A stretch of DNA of 64,000 bases from Marinobacter segnicrescens (GTDB lineage: Bacteria; Pseudomonadota; Gammaproteobacteria; Pseudomonadales; Oleiphilaceae). The position numbers and the translations under genes are program-made. Position 1 is the stretch's first letter; every line of letters starts with the position of its first letter. Below the pieces are notes generated by a model that worked only from the letters and a program-made list of their open reading frames with translations, searched no databases and was not told where the DNA came from. Where the stretch lies: assembly GCF_900111555.1 (NCBI RefSeq), contig NZ_FOHZ01000002.1:124001-188000 (forward strand). The letters run 5' to 3'. This document shows positions 34,905-44,544 of the stretch, one piece after another.

Positions 34905-37900
34905 ATGACCGATCACGCCAGCATCCAGCCAGGCTTCCATGCCATTCACGCCAACCACCTGGAAGACCTGCGCCGGGCCGTGGTTTACCTGTGTCGGCAG
35001 ACTCCCATGCCGCCGCTGGAGAACGAAACCTTCCTGGTCCAGAGTAACGGCATCGCCCAGTGGCTGAAGCTGGCACTGGCGGAGAAGGCCACCAAGGACG
35101 GCACCGACGGCGGCCTCGGCATTGCGGCCGGCATGGACTTCCTGTTCCCGGCCCGTTTTATCTGGCAGGCCTACCGGGCCGTGTTGCCGGAGGGCGAGGT
35201 ACCGGAAACCTCGCCCTTCGACAAGCGCCGGCTGGTCTGGCGCCTCTACCGGCTGCTGCCGGAACTGGTCAGCGACGATGACGCCTTCCTGCCCCTGGGC
35301 CGGTTCCTGGAAGGCAGCGACCCGGACCTGCGGGCGTTCCAGCTGGCGGAGAAGGTGGCGGATCTGTTCGACCAGTACCAGGTATTCCGGGCCGACTGGC
35401 TCAGCGCCTGGGAGCAGGGCCGGGAAATCATGATCACCGCCCGCGGAGAAGAAAAGCCGCTGGATGCGGAAACCCTATGGCAGCCACGACTCTGGCAGGC
35501 CCTGGTGCAGGATGTGGACGCGCTGTCCCACACCAGCCGCTCCCGTATTCACACCCGCTTTATGGATCTGGGCCAGCAGTCGTCCGAGCTGTCGAATCCG
35601 CATCGTCTACCGAAGCGCATCGTGGTGTTCGGGGTCTCATCCCTGCCCCGCCAGGCGCTGGAAGCGCTCCATGTGCTCAGCCGCTTCAGCCAGGTGGTGC
35701 TGTGTGTTCACAACCCCAGCCAGTACTACTGGGCGGACATTATCAGCGACCGCGACCTGCTCAACGCCCAGCGCCGCCGGGGCCGCCTGCACCCCACCCT
35801 GTCCGCGGCCGACCCGGACCAGTTGCATCAGCACGCCAACCCGTTGCTGGCCGCCTGGGGAAAGCAGGGCCGGGACTATATCCGGCTGCTGGACGAGTTC
35901 GATAACCCGGAGGAGTATGGCGAGCGCTTCCGCACCCCGGATAACCGGATCGACATCTTCTCCGACCACGGCGCCCCGGAAGCTCCTCAACTACTGCATC
36001 AGTTGCAGAACGACATCTACAACCTGACACCGCTGCAGGAAATCCGTGCACAGCAGCGGACCCTGAACCCGGCCACGGACCGCTCCCTGGCCTTCCACGA
36101 TGCCCACAGCCCCCAGCGGGAGGTGGAGATCCTCCACGACCAGCTGCTGGCCGCCTTCAACGCCGATACGTCCCTGCGCCCCCGCGACGTGATCGTGATG
36201 GTGCCGGACATCAACGTCTACGCGCCCCATATCCAGGCGGTGTTTGGCCGCCATGCCCCCGGCAACACCCGGCACATTCCCTTTACCATTTCCGACCAGG
36301 GCCAGCGTCACCATGAGCCGGTGCTGATTGCCCTGGAAACGCTGATGGGACTGCCCCGCAGCCGCTTTGCCGTCAGCGAGATCCTCAGCCTGCTGGAAGT
36401 GCCCGGCATCCGCCAGCGCTTTGGCATCACCGAAGAGGACATCCCCCTGGCCCGGCGCTGGGTGGAAGGCGCCAACATCCGCTGGGGCCTGCATCGCCAG
36501 CAGCGTGAAAGCCTGGAGCTGCCCGGAGACCTGGCCCGCAACACCTGGCAGTCCGGGCTTCGCGCCATGCTGCTGGGTTACGGCATGGGGGACGACGAAC
36601 CCTGGTCCGGTGTGGAGCCCTACGCCGAGGTCGGCGGCCTTCAGGCAGACCTGGCCGGGCGGCTGTCCGACTTTGTGGGGCAGCTGGAGAATCTCTGGCA
36701 GGAACTGCTGACGCCCCGCACCCCGGAACAGTGGGAAGCCCTGTTCTCCGATATGCTGGGACATTTCTTCCAGGACCTCGAAGGCCACGACCTGTTGTTG
36801 CTCAACCGCTTCCGGCGGCACCTGGAACAGTGGCTGGACGACGCCCTGGCCGCCGGCCTCGCCGAGACACAGCTACCCCTCAATATCGTCAAGGACGTGC
36901 TGCTGGAAGGCCTTGACGAAAGTGGCCTGAACCAGCGTTTCCTGGCTGGCAAGGTCAACTTTGCCACCCTGATGCCCATGCGGGCCATTCCCTTCCGGGT
37001 GGTGTGCCTGCTGGGCATGAACGACGGTGACTACCCCCGTTCCCGGCCTCCGGTGGATTTCGACCTGATGGCCAACGACTACCGCCCGGGGGATCGCTCC
37101 CGGCGGGAAGACGACCGCTACCTGTTCCTGGAGGCCCTGCTGTCCGCCCGGGAGCAACTCTACATCAGCTGGGTGGGCCGCAGTATCCGGGACGACTCCG
37201 AGCGGCCACCATCGGTACTTGTCAGCCAGCTGCAGGACCACCTGGACAGTCTCTGGCGGGTCGAAGGTAAGCTGGACAAACCAGTGACGGCTGCCCTCAC
37301 CACCTGCCATCCGCTACAGCCATTCAGCCGGTCCTATTTCCCACAGGCCAACGGCCAGCAACCGGAACCGGACAGCCCGCCCCGCCCGCTGGCCGAGATC
37401 CTGCGGGAGCGGAACCTGTTCACCTACGAGCAGGAGTGGCGCAGCGCCCATGGCATCGAAGCCACCGACACTACGGATGACAGCGCCCTGTCCTGGCAGC
37501 CACCGGAGGAACCCCTGACCTTCGCGGAACTGGCCAACTTCCTCAAGCGGCCGGTGGAAACCTTCTTCCAGCGCCGGTTGCAGGTGCGCTTTGAAGGCGT
37601 CGAAGACGACGATACCGACAACGAGAATTTCGACCTGGACGGCCTGGATCGCTGGCGTCTGGACCAGGAACTGATCAGCGAGGCCGTCCTCAAGTCCGGC
37701 GATGAGCAGGAACTGCACCAGCGCATCCAAACCACCCTGGACCGCATGGCCCGTCGTGGCGACCTGGGCATGGGGCTGACCGAACACCGCTTGCGGGAAG
37801 ACCTGGCAGAACGACTGCCGGACCTCCACCAGCGCTACCAGCACGCCTTGCTGGAATGGCCGGAAGCGCTGCCGGAGCCGGTCACCTTCCAGCACGGTTT

Positions 37901-38495
37901 CAGCAATGCCACGGGCTCGGTGGAAGTGCTCGATCTGATCGACGGTTTGCGCCGCAACCCGGAAGGCCAGCTATGCCGGCTGGTGGTCTCCCGTTCCAGC
38001 CTGCTATCCGGTTCCGGTAGCCAGAAGAAAGTCCGCTACGCCAACCTGATGGCGGACTGGGTGGTCCACCTGGCCGGCCAGCTCACGGACCAACCCTTCC
38101 AGACCCTGATACTGGGCAAGGAGGAAGGCCGAGGCTTTACCTTCGCACCCCTGCCCGCGGAACAGGCCCGCCAGCACCTGGACGCTATCCTTGCCGGCTG
38201 GATGCAGGCCACCACCCGCGCGCTGCCGCTGCATTGCGAAGCGGCCTTCGCCTGGATCTACAGCTTCTACCAGAGCAAGAAATACCGGGGCGACCACGAC
38301 AAGGCCATCGAAGACGCCAGTACCGCTTTCGACACCGCCCTCGGACGGGACCCGGGTTATCTTCGCCGGGCCTTTGACGCCCCGGAAGCACTGGTCAACG
38401 AGGCCTTTGAAGGCCTGCTGCACCAGCTCTACCTGCCCCTGTGGGAAGCCGAGCAGGGCAAGTCCGCCAGTGAACAGATCGAGGGCCAGTCATGA
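34905..38495 (+). CDS. recC: Exodeoxyribonuclease V subunit gamma (RecC)
   Basis: A 1196-residue RecC, slightly longer than the E. coli protein (1122). The opening 'ANHLEDLRRAVVYLC' and 'FLVQSNGIAQWLKLALAE' are standard, as are 'FPARFIWQAYRAVLPE' and the middle 'FTISDQ' and 'CLLGMNDGDYPRSRPPVDFD' segments. RecC holds the RecBCD complex together and recognises Chi through its inactive helicase-like domains. The start at 34905 follows GGGAG by three or four bases and matches the family N-terminus. Its stop overlaps recB (ATGA). Confidence 0.95.
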   Translation: MTDHASIQPGFHAIHANHLEDLRRAVVYLCRQTPMPPLENETFLVQSNGIAQWLKLALAEKATKDGTDGGLGIAAGMDFLFPARFIWQAYRAVLPEGEVPETSPFDKRRLVWRLYRLLPELVSDDDAFLPLGRFLEGSDPDLRAFQLAEKVADLFDQYQVFRADWLSAWEQGREIMITARGEEKPLDAETLWQPRLWQALVQDVDALSHTSRSRIHTRFMDLGQQSSELSNPHRLPKRIVVFGVSSLPRQALEALHVLSRFSQVVLCVHNPSQYYWADIISDRDLLNAQRRRGRLHPTLSAADPDQLHQHANPLLAAWGKQGRDYIRLLDEFDNPEEYGERFRTPDNRIDIFSDHGAPEAPQLLHQLQNDIYNLTPLQEIRAQQRTLNPATDRSLAFHDAHSPQREVEILHDQLLAAFNADTSLRPRDVIVMVPDINVYAPHIQAVFGRHAPGNTRHIPFTISDQGQRHHEPVLIALETLMGLPRSRFAVSEILSLLEVPGIRQRFGITEEDIPLARRWVEGANIRWGLHRQQRESLELPGDLARNTWQSGLRAMLLGYGMGDDEPWSGVEPYAEVGGLQADLAGRLSDFVGQLENLWQELLTPRTPEQWEALFSDMLGHFFQDLEGHDLLLLNRFRRHLEQWLDDALAAGLAETQLPLNIVKDVLLEGLDESGLNQRFLAGKVNFATLMPMRAIPFRVVCLLGMNDGDYPRSRPPVDFDLMANDYRPGDRSRREDDRYLFLEALLSAREQLYISWVGRSIRDDSERPPSVLVSQLQDHLDSLWRVEGKLDKPVTAALTTCHPLQPFSRSYFPQANGQQPEPDSPPRPLAEILRERNLFTYEQEWRSAHGIEATDTTDDSALSWQPPEEPLTFAELANFLKRPVETFFQRRLQVRFEGVEDDDTDNENFDLDGLDRWRLDQELISEAVLKSGDEQELHQRIQTTLDRMARRGDLGMGLTEHRLREDLAERLPDLHQRYQHALLEWPEALPEPVTFQHGFSNATGSVEVLDLIDGLRRNPEGQLCRLVVSRSSLLSGSGSQKKVRYANLMADWVVHLAGQLTDQPFQTLILGKEEGRGFTFAPLPAEQARQHLDAILAGWMQATTRALPLHCEAAFAWIYSFYQSKKYRGDHDKAIEDASTAFDTALGRDPGYLRRAFDAPEALVNEAFEGLLHQLYLPLWEAEQGKSASEQIEGQS

Positions 38496-41400
38496 CCCGT
38501 AGCGCCACCCTTAACCCCCTTGCCCTGCCCCTGAACGGCAGCACCCTGATCGAGGCCAGCGCCGGCACCGGCAAGACCTTTACCATTGCCATTCTCTATG
38601 TGCGCCTGGTGCTGGGCCATGGTCAGCCGGAGGGCAGCCCCCTCGGCAAGGGGATTGATCCCCCCAACCTGCTGGTGGTCACCTTCACCGAGGCCGCCAC
38701 CAAGGAATTGCGGGACCGGATCCGTGCGCGGCTGACCCAGGCGGCAGAGGTGTTTTCCGACAACCCGGATGACCCCAACCCGCCCGCCGAGACCGCCCTG
38801 ATCTACCAATTGCGGGACCAGGATTACCCGGATCCGGCCACCTGGCCTGAATGCCGCAAGCGTCTGTTGCTGGCGGCGGAATGGATGGACGAGGCCGCCG
38901 TGTCCACCATCCACGGCTGGTGTAACCGCATGCTCAGCGAGCATGCCTTCGACAGCGGCAGCCTGTTCCGGATCAGCCTGGAGACGGATCAGAGCGAACT
39001 GCTGGATGAGGTGGTACGGGACTACTGGCGAACCTTCGCCTATCCGCTCCCTGCAGAGCTGATGGAGGAACTGCTGGATCACTGGAAGACCCCGTCGGAC
39101 CTCCGCAAGGCCGTGCGCAACCTGCTGTCTGAAAAACCACCCGCGCCCTCCGGCAACATCCATAATGCCATCGACGCCGCCGTCCGCGAACGGAAGGAGG
39201 GAGCGGACGCCCTCAAGTCCCTGCCATGGAGCCAGTGGCAAACCGAAGTGGAAGACCTGCTCAAGGGTCTGGGCAAGAACCTCAATGGCAACAGCCGCAA
39301 CGCCATGCTCAGGGCCTGGCCTAACCTGCTGCAATGGGCCGGGGACGACACCCTGCTGCCGGAAGGACTGGAGAAGGCGGGGTTTCAGAACCAGACTCCG
39401 GAGGGCCTTGCCAGCAAGGTAAAAGGCGAGGTACCCCACCACCCGGCCTTTGACGCCATTGCCGAACTGATGGACTTCAGCACCAACCTGCCCAATGCCC
39501 GAGCTGACATCCTGCGCCACGCCAGCGGCTGGATCGGTACCCGACTGGAAGCGGAAAAACAGCAACGGGCCGAGATGGGCTTCGATGATCTGCTGACCCG
39601 CCTGGATGAGGCGCTCAACGGCCCCCGTGGTCCGCAACTGGCGGCCACCATCCGTCGCCAGTTCCCGGTCGCGCTGATCGACGAATTCCAGGACACAGAC
39701 CCGGTGCAGTACCGCATCTTCGACCGTATCTACCGGGTTGCCGACAACGACCCGGCCACCTGCCTGCTGATGATCGGTGACCCCAAGCAGGCCATCTATG
39801 GCTTCCGGGGGGCGGATATCTACACCTACCTGGAGGCCCGCCAGGGCGTTCAGGACCGCACCTGGACCCTGGGCCGCAACTTTCGCTCCTCCGACGCCAT
39901 GGTGGCGGCGGTGAACCGGGTGTTCCAGCACGGCGACCAGCAGGCCCGGGACGGTGCCTTCCTGTTCGGCAAGGGTGACAACACGCCACTGCCCTTCCAG
40001 CCGGTGGCGGCCAACGGCACCAAACGCCAGTGGACGGTTAACGGTCAGGCTCGGCCCAGTCTCACCCTCTGGACCCTGGAGAGCGACGAAGAAAACAAAC
40101 AGGGTGAGGCGATCACCCTCGCCAAGGGCCGCGCCACCGAACAGGTGGCCGACACCTGCGCCAGCGAGGTGGCAAAACTGCTGACGGCCGGTCAGCAGGG
40201 CCAGGCCGGGTTCGCCAAAGTGGAAGACCCGGCGGACGTGCAGCCGGTGCAGCCGGGAGACATCGCCATCCTGGTGAACAATCGCAACGAGGCCGCCGCC
40301 GTACGGGATGCCCTGCGCCAACGCCGGATCCGCAGCGTGTACCTGTCGGACCGGGACTCGGTACTCACTTCCCCGGAAGCGGCGGAAATCCTGTGCTGGC
40401 TCAAGGCCTTTGCCGAACCCCGGCAACTGCCCCTGGCCCGCACGGCCCTGTCGACGCCAACCCTGGCCCTGCCCTGGCACTACCTCGACCAGCTACTGAC
40501 CGACGAGATTGCCCTTGAGCGGGAAATCGACCGCTTTATTGGCTATCACCAGCAGTGGCAAAGCCAGGGCATACTGCCCACCCTGCGCCGCTTCCTGATG
40601 GATTTCGAGGTGCCTGGCCGGCTGCTGCAACGGCCCGACGGGGAGCGACGCCTCACCGATATCCTGCACATTGCCGAGCTGCTGCAGCAGGACAGCCTGC
40701 AACTGGATGGCGAGCACGCCCTGGTGCACCACTACACCCAGGTCCTGCGGGCCGCCGATGAGGAGGACGAACACCGCACACTGCGCCTGGAAAGCGATGC
40801 GGGGCTGGTGAAGGTGATCACCGTGCACAAGTCCAAGGGTCTGGAATACCCACTGGTGTTCCTGCCTTTCGGCACCGCCTTCCGGGCCGAGAACGAGAAA
40901 CAGGCCTTCGTACGCTACCACGACAATCAGGGGCGCCTGGTCACCATCTTCGATCCGGAGCCAGAGGATGTCGCCCGGGCTGACCGGGAACGGCTGGGAG
41001 AGGATATCCGCAAGCTTTACGTGGCCCTGACCCGCGCCCGCCACGCCACCTGGGTGGGTGCTGCGGCCATTCCGGACTGGCACAAGAGCGGGCTGGGATA
41101 CCTGCTTGACGGTGTGGGCGAAGCCGACGGCGAACTGACCCGCTGCCTGCAGGCCCTGGCCGGGGACGAAGCCGCTATCACCGTCACTCCACTCCCGGCA
41201 GCCGAGGCCCTGGAATACCAGGAACCGGCACCGGAAAGCCTGGGCCCGGCACTGGTCTCCCACCGGCAGGCCCGGGAGGACTGGTGGATCGCCAGTTACT
41301 CCTCCATCGAGTACACCGCGCTCTCCGGCACGGGTATCGCCTTTGTGGACGAGGCGGAGGACGCCGAGGCCCAGAACCTGATGGAAGAAAGTCGCCAGCA

Positions 41401-42184
41401 GGAAGGCGAAGACACCTATCGCCCGGCCGCCACCGGGCCCCACCAGTTCCCCAGGGGCGCCGGGCCCGGCACCTTCCTGCACGAGGTTCTGGAGTGGTGC
41501 ACCGGCCAGGGTATGGCTACCGTTGCCGCCAACCCGGACCGGCTACGGGACCAGCTTGCCCGCCGCTGCCGGGTGAGGGGCTGGGGTGACTGGGTGGAGC
41601 CGCTCACCGACTGGCTGGTGAAGGTGCTGACGACGCCCCTCCCCCTGGACCGTGATGGCGAGCAGACCGCCACCCTCGCCGAACTCACAAATCCTCGCCC
41701 TGAGCTGGAGTTCTGGTTCGAGAGCCGCAACGTCCCGACCGGCCGACTGGATGACCTGGTCACCAACCAGACCCTGAACGGCGCTGATCGCCCCCGGGTG
41801 GAGAAGCAACAGTTCAATGGCATGATCAAGGGTTTTATTGACCTGGTATTCGAGCATCAGGGGCGCTATTACGTGCTGGACTACAAGTCCAACACCCTGG
41901 GTGACGACGACCTGGCCTACACCCGCCAGGCCATGGGGGAAGCCATCCTGGAGAAGCGCTACGACCTGCAATATGTGCTCTACCTGCTGGCCCTGCACCG
42001 ACTGCTCAAGGCCCGGCTGCCGGGCTACGACTATGACATCCATATGGGCGGCGCGGTCTACCTGTTTCTGCGGGGTATCGACGGCCCCGCCAGCGGTGCC
42101 TTCGCCGACAAGCCACCGAAGGACCTGGTCGAGACCCTGGACGCCCTGTTCGACGGCGACCTCAGCCGGGAGGTAGCAGCATGA
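38492..42184 (+). CDS. recB: Exodeoxyribonuclease V subunit beta (RecB)
   Basis: A 1230-residue UvrD-like helicase-nuclease. Walker A is 'IEASAGTGKTFTIA' near residue 23, motif II is 'ALIDEFQDTDPVQYRIFD', motif III 'MIGDPKQAIYGFRGADIYTY' and motif VI 'LYVALTRARHATW'. The C-terminal nuclease domain is intact: 'MIKGFIDLVFEHQGRYYVLD' leads into DYKSN, with the catalytic Asp and Lys, followed by 'QYVLYLLALHRLL'. It unwinds and degrades broken DNA ends until Chi, then loads RecA. It overlaps recC and recD by four bases on each side. Confidence 0.96.
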   Translation: MTRSATLNPLALPLNGSTLIEASAGTGKTFTIAILYVRLVLGHGQPEGSPLGKGIDPPNLLVVTFTEAATKELRDRIRARLTQAAEVFSDNPDDPNPPAETALIYQLRDQDYPDPATWPECRKRLLLAAEWMDEAAVSTIHGWCNRMLSEHAFDSGSLFRISLETDQSELLDEVVRDYWRTFAYPLPAELMEELLDHWKTPSDLRKAVRNLLSEKPPAPSGNIHNAIDAAVRERKEGADALKSLPWSQWQTEVEDLLKGLGKNLNGNSRNAMLRAWPNLLQWAGDDTLLPEGLEKAGFQNQTPEGLASKVKGEVPHHPAFDAIAELMDFSTNLPNARADILRHASGWIGTRLEAEKQQRAEMGFDDLLTRLDEALNGPRGPQLAATIRRQFPVALIDEFQDTDPVQYRIFDRIYRVADNDPATCLLMIGDPKQAIYGFRGADIYTYLEARQGVQDRTWTLGRNFRSSDAMVAAVNRVFQHGDQQARDGAFLFGKGDNTPLPFQPVAANGTKRQWTVNGQARPSLTLWTLESDEENKQGEAITLAKGRATEQVADTCASEVAKLLTAGQQGQAGFAKVEDPADVQPVQPGDIAILVNNRNEAAAVRDALRQRRIRSVYLSDRDSVLTSPEAAEILCWLKAFAEPRQLPLARTALSTPTLALPWHYLDQLLTDEIALEREIDRFIGYHQQWQSQGILPTLRRFLMDFEVPGRLLQRPDGERRLTDILHIAELLQQDSLQLDGEHALVHHYTQVLRAADEEDEHRTLRLESDAGLVKVITVHKSKGLEYPLVFLPFGTAFRAENEKQAFVRYHDNQGRLVTIFDPEPEDVARADRERLGEDIRKLYVALTRARHATWVGAAAIPDWHKSGLGYLLDGVGEADGELTRCLQALAGDEAAITVTPLPAAEALEYQEPAPESLGPALVSHRQAREDWWIASYSSIEYTALSGTGIAFVDEAEDAEAQNLMEESRQQEGEDTYRPAATGPHQFPRGAGPGTFLHEVLEWCTGQGMATVAANPDRLRDQLARRCRVRGWGDWVEPLTDWLVKVLTTPLPLDRDGEQTATLAELTNPRPELEFWFESRNVPTGRLDDLVTNQTLNGADRPRVEKQQFNGMIKGFIDLVFEHQGRYYVLDYKSNTLGDDDLAYTRQAMGEAILEKRYDLQYVLYLLALHRLLKARLPGYDYDIHMGGAVYLFLRGIDGPASGAFADKPPKDLVETLDALFDGDLSREVAA

Positions 42185-44421
42185 GCCGCAAACAGAACCA
42201 CGACCAGCAGTTCTCGCTGGACCTGAACGAAGCGCCTGCCAGCGAAGTACAACAGGCTTCGCGAGCCGCTGATGTGTCGCCGGCACCAGTGGATGCGGCA
42301 ACGCCCTTCTCGGGGCTCGCTCAGATGGAAGAGCTGCTGACACAGTGGCAGGAAGCCGGCTGGGTCCGCCCCCTGGACCGGGAATTCGCCAGGCTGATTC
42401 GCACCCTTTGCCAGGAGCAGGGGGAGCAGCCGGAACCCTTGCTGATCCTGCTGGCGGCCCTTGCGTCACACCAGGTGGGCCGCGGCCATGTGTGTGTCCA
42501 TCTGAACACCCTGCTGGAAGAGCCCGCCCGCACCCTGGCCCTGCCCCCGGAGGAGGCCGCCGGCACCGGGCCAGAGCCAACGCCCTTGCCCACCCCCGCG
42601 GACCTGATGGCCCGTTTTGCCCCAGAGGATTGTTACCAGGTACTGGAGAACTCCCTTGCCGTCAGCGACGGCAGCCAGTCCACGCCGCTGGTGCTGGACA
42701 GCGGCCGCCTCTACCTGCGTCGGTTCTGGCGCTATGAACAACGTATTGCCGAAAGCATCCGCCAACGCCTGGAGCAGCCGTCAGACCTGGACGACCCCGC
42801 CTTACCGCAGGGCGAGACGCTTCGCCAGGCTCTGGGCGAACTGTTCCGGCCCCAGCCCGAAGTGGACTACCAGAAGCTGGCCTGCGCCCTGGCCGCCCGC
42901 AACCGCTTTGCGGTCATCACCGGCGGACCGGGCACAGGCAAGACCACCACCGTGGTGAACCTGCTGGCCGCACTGCAAGCTGTCGCCGGCACCAGCCCAC
43001 AGCGTCAGGCCCGAAAATACCGTATACGCCTCGCCGCACCCACCGGCAAGGCCGCTGCACGACTGAACGAATCCATCGGCGGTGCGGTCAGTCGCCTGCC
43101 GCTGGCAGCGTTACCAGGCAATGTGCAACAGGCCGATATTCCCACCCGGGTCACCACCCTGCACCGGCTGCTGGGCAGCCGCCCGGACTCCCGGCAGTTC
43201 CGCCATCACCGGGACAATCCGCTACTGGTGGATATACTGGTCATAGACGAAGCCTCCATGGTAGATGTGGACCTGATGGCCTCGGTGATGGATGCCCTGC
43301 CCGCCAGCGCCCATCTCATCCTGCTGGGGGACAAGGATCAACTGGCGTCAGTAGACGCCGGTGCGGTTCTGGGGGAACTCTGCCGACGCGCCCTGGCCGC
43401 TCACTACACCCCTGAGACGGCGGAATGGTTGGCCGCCCTGACCGGCGACCGCGTACCGGAAACGCTGGTGGACAATGCCGGCCAGCCCATGGACCAGGCC
43501 GTGGCCATGCTCCGCAAGAGCTACCGGTTCACCGAGGACAGCGGCATCCGCCAACTGGCCCAGGCGGTCAACTCCAACACACTGCACAGAAACACCCTGG
43601 CCGGCCTGGGTCGGGGTGAATTCAACGACGTGACCATGCTGCCCTGCGGCCCGACCCCGGAAGATACCCGGGCACTGATCTGCCGGCACGCGCTCACCGG
43701 TAGCCCGGAAGCCTTCAGCAACCAGGGACTCGGTCGCACCCTGAACGGTCAGGCACTGCCACCGCCAGTGGGCTACCAGCACTATCTCAACCTGATGCAG
43801 GACCACGACCTGGACGCCGACAGCCTCCGGGAGGACTGGGACCAGCTCGCCCGGCAGGTACTGTCGGCTTTCGGCGACTTCCAGGTGCTCTGCGCCCTGC
43901 GTCAGGGCCCCTGGGGTGTGGAAGGCCTGAATGACCTGATCGCCCGCGAACTGACCGCACGCGGCCTGATTCCGAAAGCCGAGGGCTGGTACCGGGGACG
44001 ACCTGTGTTGGTGACCGGCAACGACTACAACCTGGGCCTGATGAACGGCGACATCGGCATCACCTTCAGCCTGCCCTGGGGCCAGCACGAAAACGGTCAG
44101 CCCTGCGAGACACTCCGGGTCGCCTTCCCTGCCAGCGATGGCAGTAACGACATCCGCTGGATCTCCCCCAGCCGTCTTCAGCACCTGGAAACCGTGTTTG
44201 CCATGACCGTCCACAAGTCACAGGGCTCGGAGTTCAACCACACGTGCCTGATCCTGCCAGACCGCCTCAGCCCGGTAATGACCCGGGAGCTGGTCTACAC
44301 CGGCATCACCCGCGCCCGCAACTGGTTCAGTCTGATCGCCGGAGACGAAACGGTGCTGCTGGAGAGTGTGGCGCAACAGGTGGTGCGGGCTTCGGGGCTG
44401 GCGGAGAGACTGTGGTGCTGA
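42181..44421 (+). CDS. recD: Exodeoxyribonuclease V subunit alpha (RecD)
   Basis: A 746-residue 5'-3' helicase of RecBCD, longer than E. coli RecD (608), with extra N-terminal and middle sequence. Walker A is 'ITGGPGTGKTTTVVNLLAAL', motif II 'DILVIDEASMVDVDLMA', motif III 'LILLGDKDQLASVDAGAVLG' and the C-terminal motifs are 'AMTVHKSQGSEF' and 'LVYTGITRARNW'. It begins inside the last codons of recB. A large inverted repeat follows its stop by 12 bases. Confidence 0.95.
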   Translation: MSRKQNHDQQFSLDLNEAPASEVQQASRAADVSPAPVDAATPFSGLAQMEELLTQWQEAGWVRPLDREFARLIRTLCQEQGEQPEPLLILLAALASHQVGRGHVCVHLNTLLEEPARTLALPPEEAAGTGPEPTPLPTPADLMARFAPEDCYQVLENSLAVSDGSQSTPLVLDSGRLYLRRFWRYEQRIAESIRQRLEQPSDLDDPALPQGETLRQALGELFRPQPEVDYQKLACALAARNRFAVITGGPGTGKTTTVVNLLAALQAVAGTSPQRQARKYRIRLAAPTGKAAARLNESIGGAVSRLPLAALPGNVQQADIPTRVTTLHRLLGSRPDSRQFRHHRDNPLLVDILVIDEASMVDVDLMASVMDALPASAHLILLGDKDQLASVDAGAVLGELCRRALAAHYTPETAEWLAALTGDRVPETLVDNAGQPMDQAVAMLRKSYRFTEDSGIRQLAQAVNSNTLHRNTLAGLGRGEFNDVTMLPCGPTPEDTRALICRHALTGSPEAFSNQGLGRTLNGQALPPPVGYQHYLNLMQDHDLDADSLREDWDQLARQVLSAFGDFQVLCALRQGPWGVEGLNDLIARELTARGLIPKAEGWYRGRPVLVTGNDYNLGLMNGDIGITFSLPWGQHENGQPCETLRVAFPASDGSNDIRWISPSRLQHLETVFAMTVHKSQGSEFNHTCLILPDRLSPVMTRELVYTGITRARNWFSLIAGDETVLLESVAQQVVRASGLAERLWC

Positions 44422-44432
44422 ACTGGACGGCT

Positions 44433-44480
44433 TTACCCTCTGCAGGGGGTAAACGCGGCTTTATCCCCTGCAGAGGATAA
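44433..44480. repeat. 21-bp imperfect inverted repeat after recD
   Basis: Left arm 44433-44453 and right arm 44460-44480 are complementary at 19 of 21 positions (the exceptions can form wobble pairs in RNA) around a 6-base CGCGGC loop. Each arm is itself close to palindromic about CTGCAG. It lies between convergent recD and the Amt-fusion gene. There is no T-run, so it may be a terminator, a mRNA-stabilising hairpin or a REP-like element. Confidence 0.7.
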
Positions 44481-44544
44481 CTGTGAGAACCATACCAGCG
44501 GTCCTAACCGCATCAATACTTTGACTTCCCGGGCCCATAGCTGC

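Noticed and set aside
38429..40480. Long open frame (683 codons) antisense to recB
   Set aside because: It lies wholly opposite an intact, motif-rich recB in GC-rich DNA, where antisense frames stay open by codon bias. It shows no recognisable domain.
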